A stretch of 9,671 nucleotides of DNA. Origin: Planctomycetota bacterium. GTDB taxonomy: Bacteria > Planctomycetota > Phycisphaerae > Sedimentisphaerales > Anaerohalosphaeraceae. Numbering within the stretch: position 1 is the first letter of the stretch; every line of letters starts with the position of its first letter. A program made the translations under genes and the position numbers. Where the stretch lies: assembly GCA_012519365.1 (NCBI GenBank), contig JAAYQH010000190.1:1-9671 (forward strand). Direction: 5' to 3'. This document shows, one piece after another, positions 1 through 5,560 of the stretch. The notes beneath the pieces were generated by a model. The model searched no databases. It saw nothing but the letters and a program-made list of their open reading frames with translations, and was not told where the DNA came from.

Positions 1-122
1 ACCTCTGTTTGGGGACAGCCAGAAAAAGGTCGAACGAAAAAAATGACCGAAATGGAAATAATCCCGTGGAAACAGGCGGCATGAAAAATTATCCTGGTTT
101 AGAGGACTTTTTCAACAGCCCC
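1..122. mobile_element. Possible end of an insertion sequence or MITE
   Basis: No gene is visible here. On the minus strand, just past the efflux operon, lies GGGGCTGTTGAAAAAGTCC (104-122). This looks like the terminal inverted repeats I remember from several DDE-type insertion sequences, where ends of the form CTGTTGAAAAAGTC recur. If it is such an end, the element extends left of the window. A second GGGG...GAAAAAG string at 12-29 reads inward on the plus strand, but it matches the first only loosely, so a roughly 110-bp MITE is a weaker alternative. No transposase reading frame and no target duplication can be seen. The family is not assignable from this sequence. Confidence 0.25.
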
Positions 123-126
123 ACTG

Positions 127-1698
127 TCACCCTGCTTTAAGGCGTTGGCGGCCAAGAAACAGCAATGCAGGGATGCATGCTACGGAGGCCAATGCGAGAT
201 ACCTGAAATTATCGATATAAGACAGTAAAGTTGATTGACGAAGCAACTCTTTGCCCAGCAGGGCAACGGCTTGCTTAGCCGCCGTATATTCACCGCTTTG
301 AGGGGTCAAGGCCGACTTGATTTGCTCTAATCTTTGCTGATACGCCGTATCGTAAGGCGTCATATGGGCAACCAGATTGGTCTGATGGATTTGGGCGCCA
401 CGGGCCATGAGCGTGGACATAACGGCAATCCCCATCGCTGAACCAATATTCCTTAATAAATTATAAATACCCGTCGCATTAGCCATTTCTTCTTTCCGCA
501 GATTGCCCATGCTGATCGTTGTTAAAGGAACAAAAATAAACCCGGTGGCGGCACCGCTTAAAAAATTGGGGATCACAATATTACCGGGAGCTATATCCAG
601 ATTCAAATTGCCGATAGCGTATAATGAATAACCCAATGAAAGAAAACCGGCAATCAGCAGCAATCGAGGATTTATAACGCTGATTAATTGCCCGACTAAA
701 AACATCGCAATAAGCGCCCCCAATCCGCGAGGCGCCATGGTTAAGCCGCTTTGCAAAGCCGGATAGCCAAGCAGTGTCTGTAAAAAGAGCGGCAAATAGG
801 CCGTGTAAGAATACAGCACCGCTCCGCTGGCGATGGTATTGATAGAGGTGCCGATTGTAAACGTCGGATTACACAAAAGCCGTAAGTTAACAACAGGTTG
901 CGGGGTTCGAAGTTCCCACATAATAAACGCCGCTAACCCGAGGATAAACATCACCAGAAGCGTACGAATCAACCGGGAGTCAAGCCAGTCTTCCTGCTGT
1001 CCTTTGTCCAACATAATAAGCAGGCTCGCAACCCAAATGACCAGCAAAAGTAACCCGATAAAGTCAATACGCGCGGCACTTTGCCGAAAATAGGAAGGAT
1101 CCTCAATGAACAGATAAACCAGGACGAGCGAAATCAGCCCGATGGGAAGATTAAGATAAAATACCCATCTCCATGAGTAGTTGTCCGTAATCCACCCCCC
1201 AAGAATCGGTCCAATAATAGGCGCAACAATGATGCTGACGCCGTACACCGCCATGGCGACTCCGCGTTTGTTCGGAGGAAAACTTTCAAGCAGCACCGCC
1301 TGACTGACAGGCTGCATCGCTCCCCCGCCAAGCCCCTGAATGATGCGCGCTATGATAAGAAAGCCCAGAGAATGGGCCATCCCGCACGCCAATGAGCCGA
1401 TGAAAAATGTCATGATACAGCCCACTATGAAACGTTTGCGACCAAAGACACGGCTTAACCACCCTGTAACCGGCATGATGATGGCGTTAGCTGCCAGATA
1501 ACTGGTAATAACCCAGGTTACCTCATCTGTGCCGGCGGAGACATTGCCGGCAATATACGGCAAAGCAACATTGACCACTGTGCTGGCCAACACCACCATC
1601 ACCGTAGGAAACATCACGGCAATGGCAATAAGCCACGGATGGGCGGTCGGTATCGCTTGTTCGCCCATGCGTTGAGTCCGTGCATCTGCCCCCGTCAT
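127..1698 (-). CDS. DHA2-family MFS multidrug exporter, EmrB/QacA type
   Basis: This 523-aa inner-membrane protein is a proton-driven drug exporter of the 14-helix DHA2 family. It aligns along its whole length with my recollection of E. coli EmrB. Visible marks are the TM1 NVALP motif (43-47), the TWVITSY segment (61-67), MFS motif A (GWLSRVFGRKR, 79-89), the antiporter motif C (GPILGGW, 163-169), and a conserved PLTTI stretch in the second half. The length is usual for the family. The ATG overlaps the stop of the adaptor gene (ATGA, 4 nt), with TGAGG 7 nt upstream, which indicates translational coupling. It is the last gene of the operon. Oddly, the TM1 aspartate of the usual LDxTxxNVALP motif is Ala38 here (codon 1585-1587). 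The substrate cannot be read from the sequence; hydrophobic drugs, bile-like compounds or secreted metabolites are all possible. Confidence 0.93.
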   Translation of the reverse strand: MTGADARTQRMGEQAIPTAHPWLIAIAVMFPTVMVVLASTVVNVALPYIAGNVSAGTDEVTWVITSYLAANAIIMPVTGWLSRVFGRKRFIVGCIMTFFIGSLACGMAHSLGFLIIARIIQGLGGGAMQPVSQAVLLESFPPNKRGVAMAVYGVSIIVAPIIGPILGGWITDNYSWRWVFYLNLPIGLISLVLVYLFIEDPSYFRQSAARIDFIGLLLLVIWVASLLIMLDKGQQEDWLDSRLIRTLLVMFILGLAAFIMWELRTPQPVVNLRLLCNPTFTIGTSINTIASGAVLYSYTAYLPLFLQTLLGYPALQSGLTMAPRGLGALIAMFLVGQLISVINPRLLLIAGFLSLGYSLYAIGNLNLDIAPGNIVIPNFLSGAATGFIFVPLTTISMGNLRKEEMANATGIYNLLRNIGSAMGIAVMSTLMARGAQIHQTNLVAHMTPYDTAYQQRLEQIKSALTPQSGEYTAAKQAVALLGKELLRQSTLLSYIDNFRYLALASVACIPALLFLGRQRLKAG

Positions 1699-3080
1699 TG
1701 GCCAACCTCAGCAAGATTCTTAGTTGCCGACGAAAACTCAGCGGTCTCAGATACCGTCGCTTCAGATGGCGGTAAGATAGGATTGGGATGCTGCTGTTCT
1801 TTACGTCCTATATGCACAGTGGGAATAACGGACATTCCAGGAGCAAGAAGCCATTCATGGGGTTTCTTTTGATCGAATCGTATTTTTACCGGTACGCGTT
1901 GAACCACCTTGACATAATTGCCGGTTGCATTTTCCGGCGGCAACATGCTGAATCGCGATCCGGTTCCGGCCTGAATGCTATCGACATAGCCATGAAAAAC
2001 ATGCATGGGATAGGCATCCACTTTTATTTCAACATTCTGTCCTTGGCGCATAAAGGTAAGCTGGGTTTCTTTGAAATTGGCGGTCACCCATACATCAGGC
2101 TGTACCAACGCCAGAACATTCTGGCCGACTTGCAGGTATTGTCCCGGCCGGGCCGTCCGCTTTGTTACCCGTCCGCTGACGGGGGCTCGGATCGTCGTGT
2201 ACGAGAGGTTCAGCTCGGCAGCCTCAACTTTTGCCTTTGCTTCATCAACGACGGACTGAGCATTATTCATCTGCGCAATTGCGGCAGCCACTTGTTGAGG
2301 CCCCGTCTCAGCGGCAGCCAGAACAGCGAGAGATTGAGCATACTTGGCTTGTGCTTCTTTTACAGCGGCCTCCGCGGCCAATACACGCTTGCGCATCGAA
2401 ATCAGATATGCCTCTGCTGTATCCGAAGCTGCCTGGGCATTGTCCAATTGCTGCTGGGAAACGACCCGCGAGTCCAGCGACTTGAAGCGTTTGAGATCTG
2501 CTTGACGTTTGATGGCTTCCGCCTCTGCTGCGGCAACATCGGCCTGCGCTGAGGCCAATTGCGACAGGCTGGATTCGATAGCGGCCTTAGCCTGTTCCAC
2601 GCCGGCTTTGGCCTGCTCCAGCACAGCTTCTGTACTGGCCTTGACAACATCGACCTGAGCCTTTGCCGCACCCAATTTCGCCTCCGCTGCCATCAAAGAT
2701 GCCCGGGCTTCATTCAGGCGGGCTTCAAAATCTTTGGGGTCAATTTGCAATAAAACCGTTCCCGCTGCTACATCCTGATTATCTTCCACATAGACGCTTG
2801 CAATAATCCCCGAAACCTTTGGCGATATCTGAACAATATCGCCATCAATAAAAGCATCGTCGGTGCTCTCGAACTGCCTTATATGCATCCAATACAGGAC
2901 CCCGGTGCCTGCGATTAAAACGAACACCAGAAGGAGCACGAATATCCATAGGGGTCGCTTGTAAAACGGCTGACGAGAGAGGGGGATATCCATTTTTTCC
3001 TTTGGAGAGGTATTCTTCAAAAAAGCGTCTGTATCTTTAATTTTCGGTATTTGATGGTCTATTTTTGTTTCTTGTGTCAT
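1695..3080 (-). CDS. HlyD/EmrA-family periplasmic adaptor of the efflux system
   Basis: This membrane-fusion protein links the MFS pump to the outer-membrane channel. With the start chosen here it has 461 aa: a cytoplasmic tail, one membrane helix (about 43-65), a first lipoyl half (75-115), an alanine-rich alpha-hairpin (about 117-293), the second lipoyl half with TIRAPVSGRVTKR (296-308), and a beta-barrel domain containing VTANFKETQL (332-341). The hairpin is long, as in EmrA-type adaptors that reach the outer-membrane factor unaided. At its tip R198, L202 and S208 resemble the RLS contact motif. An upstream ATG at 3143 would add 21 residues and overlap the previous gene, but it has no ribosome site. 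The ATG at 3080 has GAAGGA 9 nt upstream and is preferred; the gap to the previous gene is then 49 nt. The stop overlaps the start of the MFS gene. Confidence 0.92.
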   Translation of the reverse strand: MTQETKIDHQIPKIKDTDAFLKNTSPKEKMDIPLSRQPFYKRPLWIFVLLLVFVLIAGTGVLYWMHIRQFESTDDAFIDGDIVQISPKVSGIIASVYVEDNQDVAAGTVLLQIDPKDFEARLNEARASLMAAEAKLGAAKAQVDVVKASTEAVLEQAKAGVEQAKAAIESSLSQLASAQADVAAAEAEAIKRQADLKRFKSLDSRVVSQQQLDNAQAASDTAEAYLISMRKRVLAAEAAVKEAQAKYAQSLAVLAAAETGPQQVAAAIAQMNNAQSVVDEAKAKVEAAELNLSYTTIRAPVSGRVTKRTARPGQYLQVGQNVLALVQPDVWVTANFKETQLTFMRQGQNVEIKVDAYPMHVFHGYVDSIQAGTGSRFSMLPPENATGNYVKVVQRVPVKIRFDQKKPHEWLLAPGMSVIPTVHIGRKEQQHPNPILPPSEATVSETAEFSSATKNLAEVGQ

Positions 3081-3129
3081 AAGATCAAATCCTTCACACG
3101 ACATTGTCGGTTTCCAATCTGTCCATTTG

Positions 3130-4704
3130 CTATGGGGTTCCATCCAAAATGGTTTTAAGCGGTACCGAATGGGATGCCATTGTCGGAGGCATTGTTTCTG
3201 ATGCCTTGTCTGAAGATGGCTGGGATTCCCAGCCGCCCCCCAAGGCCTTATATAAAACGATTAAATTGAGAGTGACTTGACTATCACAAACAGCCAGCAT
3301 TTCCTGAGACCTGTAGAGCGACCGCTGAGCATCCAGAACCGTCAAATAATCCGTCAACCCTTTGCGATACAAGTGTTCAGCCAGTTCCTCAGCCTCCAGA
3401 TTCGATGCCACCGTTTCCTGGAGAAACTGCCGTCGCTGCTGCTCCAAACGAAAAGCCACGATTGCATCCTCAACCTCGCGCAATGCCGTCAGCACAGTTT
3501 GCTGATATTGCATCAAAGATTGTTCCTGTTGTGCGGTGCGTACATTGACGATGGCACGCAATTTCCCGGCGTTAAAAATCGGAAGGTTCAGGGAAGGACC
3601 GAAAAGGTAAGTTCCGCTGCCCCCTTCGAACAAATTGTTCGTATTTGAACTTTGAAGACCCACGGAACCGGTAAGCGAAAACCGCGGAAACATGTCTGCT
3701 ACAGCCCCCCCGATTCTTGCCGTTGATGCAGCTAACAGCCGCTCGGCCCGCCGGATATCCGGACGGCGGCGAAGCAGATCCGACGGCAGCCCGATGCCGA
3801 TATGCAGCGGCGGTACCGGAATCGGGGCGGCCGGCGACAACTCATCAATCAACGCTTCCGGCCCTGTACCCAGCAGGACTGCCAGCCTATGCATGGCCTG
3901 CCATTGTCGCTGCTGGAGACTGGGCAATACCGCTTTGGTGGCGGATACCTGGGCGGCAGCGCGATCGATATCCAACTGAGTGGCAGTCCCTTTATTCTTC
4001 TGCTCAATAATCAGCTCCAATGTCTGTTGCCGGACAGCCAAATTCTGCTGAGCAATTTGATACTCGTGCTGCAAACCGCGTAACTCAACATAATTGCGTG
4101 CCACTTCGGCTGTCACGCTAACTAGAACATCGCGGCGATTCTCTATCATCGCCCCCATATCTGCTTGAGCAGCCTCAATGTTGCGTTTGATCCCGCCAAA
4201 CACATCCAGCTCCCAAGAGGCATCAAAAGCCAGATCGTAAAGATTCCATCGTAACGGAATGCCGGATTCATCGCCGGCCAAAGGGCCTGTCGGATATGCG
4301 GTATGACTGATCTGCTCGCGTGAGTATTCTGACGTAAAATCAATTTGCGGAAATCGGGTCCCGCTTACAATCGCCAATCTCGCCCTTGCTTCGCGCAGGC
4401 GGGATTCCGCTATTTTCAAATCAATATTGGAATTAACAGCACGCCCTACCAGATCGTTTAATATCGGGTCCTGCAAGGTAGTCCACCATTGGGTCATTTG
4501 CGAAACGTTTGGATCCAATGTGCTTGTATTTCCGACATTTGCTGTACCAGGCGGATGACGTTCATAGGTTGAAGATACGCTCACTTCCGGGGGAGTATAA
4601 TCTGGACCTACCGTACATCCGAACAGGCCGAAAACTCCACTAAAGACCATTAACGCAATTGTATAATCTTGCTTCATCTTATGATTTCCGTAGGTTCGCC
4701 ACAT
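3130..4704 (-). CDS. Outer-membrane efflux lipoprotein, NodT/OEP family
   Basis: This 524-aa protein is the outer-membrane channel of the tripartite pump. It has a lipoprotein signal: basic start, hydrophobic stretch 15-29, lipobox LFGC with Cys30, and Thr at +2, which suits outer-membrane sorting. NodT hallmarks follow: VGPDYTPP (32-39), QWW (72-74), SWELDVFGG (163-171), SDLLRRRPDIRRAE (308-321) and YRKGLTDYLTVLDAQRSL (446-463). The two OEP repeats should form three subunits' worth of beta-strands and long helices as in TolC. A tail of about 30 residues follows the conserved GGGW (489-492). The ATG at 4704 has GAGGAG 9 nt upstream. An in-frame ATG at 4677 would give a shorter n-region (signal starting MKQDY) but has a weaker ribosome site. 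It is the first gene of the operon; the adaptor and MFS genes follow. Confidence 0.93.
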   Translation of the reverse strand: MWRTYGNHKMKQDYTIALMVFSGVFGLFGCTVGPDYTPPEVSVSSTYERHPPGTANVGNTSTLDPNVSQMTQWWTTLQDPILNDLVGRAVNSNIDLKIAESRLREARARLAIVSGTRFPQIDFTSEYSREQISHTAYPTGPLAGDESGIPLRWNLYDLAFDASWELDVFGGIKRNIEAAQADMGAMIENRRDVLVSVTAEVARNYVELRGLQHEYQIAQQNLAVRQQTLELIIEQKNKGTATQLDIDRAAAQVSATKAVLPSLQQRQWQAMHRLAVLLGTGPEALIDELSPAAPIPVPPLHIGIGLPSDLLRRRPDIRRAERLLAASTARIGGAVADMFPRFSLTGSVGLQSSNTNNLFEGGSGTYLFGPSLNLPIFNAGKLRAIVNVRTAQQEQSLMQYQQTVLTALREVEDAIVAFRLEQQRRQFLQETVASNLEAEELAEHLYRKGLTDYLTVLDAQRSLYRSQEMLAVCDSQVTLNLIVLYKALGGGWESQPSSDKASETMPPTMASHSVPLKTILDGTP

Positions 4705-4880
4705 ACGTTGCGACTCCTCTTGATAACGATCACAGATGTTGATTTAACCTTCTCCCTGTCCCAGAGATAAGTCCGTATAGACAACGCACTGAAATGACAT
4801 CCGACGATGGCAGGGCTGAAACGTTCAAAATCTCTCAGAAAAGAGAGCAAGGGCACGTGTGTAAATCGCCGTCGTCAACA

Positions 4881-4932
4881 AAGAATCCCTTGGGTCGGGG
4901 ATTTTTCTGCGGCAGGAACGGCGTTCCTTTTT
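4881..4932. terminator. Two adjacent terminator-like hairpins in the efflux leader
   Basis: The first hairpin pairs AATCCC (4884-4889) with GGGATT (4898-4903) across an 8-nt loop. Read on the minus strand it is followed by CTTTGTT; on the plus strand by more Ts. The second pairs AGGAAC (4914-4919) with GTTCCT (4923-4928) around GGC and has five Ts on the plus strand. No plus-strand gene ends here. On the minus strand the pair lies about 50-95 nt after the TATAAT at 4983-4988, so it could attenuate the efflux operon or end a short RNA. Confidence 0.35.
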
Positions 4933-4982
4933 CGATGCCGAAACACAGCGTCGGATTCCCTGAACACAGATGGGCTGCTCAC

Positions 4983-4988
4983 ATTATA
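4983..4988 (-). promoter_or_regulatory. Candidate -10 box for the efflux operon leader or a small RNA
   Basis: The minus strand carries a perfect TATAAT here in an A/T-rich setting. The hexamer 17 bp upstream (TGCACT) is a poor -35, so an activator or a relaxed -35 requirement would be needed. Transcription would start near 4976 and give a leader of about 270 nt before the NodT start at 4704, passing through the two hairpins at 4881-4932. Chance occurrence in A/T-rich DNA is the main alternative. Confidence 0.3.
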
Positions 4989-5082
4989 TAAAAATGGAGC
5001 GACTCAGTGCAGTAAATTGCAAACAGTTGAAAATAAAAATACGGCAACCGGATTGACCGGCAATAAATCGCTTTCACCACAC

Positions 5083-5125
5083 AAAAGAATCCCATAACTC
5101 CTTTGAAGGGTGAGATTATGGGATT
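5083..5125 (-). terminator. Rho-independent terminator after tRNA-Glu
   Basis: A 10-bp perfect stem (5116-5125 with 5088-5097; AATCCCATAA against TTATGGGATT) encloses an 18-nt loop with a few further pairs. On the minus strand it is followed by CTTTT. It starts 8 nt after the tRNA 3' end and would end the ferredoxin-tRNA transcript, separating it from the efflux operon. Confidence 0.72.
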
Positions 5126-5132
5126 TAAAAAT

Positions 5133-5206
<74 letters not shown>

Positions 5207-5220
5207 GGGTGTTACTCGCA

Positions 5221-5394
5221 TTATTCCATACTGATTGCCTCGACAGGGCACTCATCGATGCATACGCCGCAATCAACGCATTTGTCCTGGACGACGAACG
5301 CCTTGCCGTCTCTCATCTCAATCGCTTCACTCGGACACGCATCCACACACGATTCGCAACCGGTGCATGTACTTGCTTCCACTTTTGCAGGCAT
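5221..5394 (-). CDS. Small 2[4Fe-4S] ferredoxin
   Basis: This 57-aa protein is a clostridial-type bacterial ferredoxin, a soluble cytoplasmic electron carrier of low potential. Two classic cluster motifs are complete: Cys10, Cys13, Cys16 and Cys20 followed by Pro21, and Cys39, Cys42, Cys45 and Cys49 followed by Pro50. As usual in the fold, the fourth cysteine of each motif completes the other cluster. The two halves are recognisable duplicates (CTGCESCVDACP and CVDCGVCIDECP). The acidic composition is typical. The ATG at 5394 has AAAGGGA about 10 nt upstream. tRNA-Glu follows after 14 nt. Likely partners are hydrogenases, pyruvate:ferredoxin oxidoreductase or similar enzymes of anaerobic metabolism, none of which lies in this window. 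Confidence 0.95.
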   Translation of the reverse strand: MPAKVEASTCTGCESCVDACPSEAIEMRDGKAFVVQDKCVDCGVCIDECPVEAISME

Positions 5395-5443
5395 AGTAAA
5401 TCCCTTTCATTTCGGTCGTTAACGATTGCTAAACAAAGCGAAG

Positions 5444-5512
5444 AATTTACGAAATCTCTGCTGACAACTCAATAGAATTTTCCTAAAAAAATAAAAAAAA
5501 TTGAGTTTTTTT
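5444..5512 (-). promoter_or_regulatory. Promoter of the ferredoxin-tRNA-Glu unit with an A/T-tract
   Basis: On the minus strand TTGAGT (5467-5472) and TAAATT (5444-5449) are 17 bp apart, each matching four of six sigma70 consensus positions. Directly upstream lies an extreme A/T tract (5473-5512, with runs of seven to eight identical bases), placed like an UP element. A 7-bp inverted repeat (AACTCAA 5466-5472, TTGAGTT 5501-5507) brackets the tract and overlaps the -35 box. Transcription would begin near 5437, giving a leader of about 40 nt. The T-rich minus strand might also help end the upstream gene, although no strong stem precedes it. Confidence 0.4.
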
Positions 5513-5560
5513 CATTTGCCCTCTTCAAAATGCGAATTCTCTCTCTGCTTTGTCTGCCTA

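Larger units (their letters stand above)
4705..5082. other. Gene-free region upstream of the efflux operon
   Basis: This stretch of about 380 bases holds no convincing gene. Plus-strand open frames here (up to 96 codons) have no ribosome site, no family resemblance and poor composition. On the minus strand it should contain the promoter of the efflux operon. The contents that can be named are a TATAAT box (4983-4988), two terminator-like hairpins (4881-4932), a small CTCTC/GAGAG hairpin (about 4831-4847), and TGAA-N3-TTCA dyad symmetry at 4817-4827 that could be a repressor operator. No regulator gene lies beside it, so control of the pump must come from elsewhere or from the transcript leader. 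Confidence 0.5.

Noticed and set aside
1788..2552. 254-codon plus-strand open frame opposite the adaptor gene
   Set aside because: It lies antisense to the alanine-rich HlyD coding sequence, whose composition opens the opposite frames. It has no family resemblance and no ribosome site.
3081..3143. Longer N-terminus for the HlyD-family adaptor (ATG at 3143)
   Set aside because: It has no ribosome site and overlaps the upstream gene, while the ATG at 3080 has GAAGGA at good spacing.
4881..4900. Resemblance of GAATCCCTTGGG to the tRNA-Glu 3' part, as a possible attachment site
   Set aside because: It is in inverted orientation to the tRNA, has two missing bases, and belongs to a hairpin. Integrase attachment sites are direct repeats, and no integrase is visible.
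4794..5097. Two overlapping plus-strand open frames (65 and 96 codons) in the gap upstream of the efflux operon
   Set aside because: They run through hairpins and the tRNA terminator, have no ribosome site, and read as random sequence.
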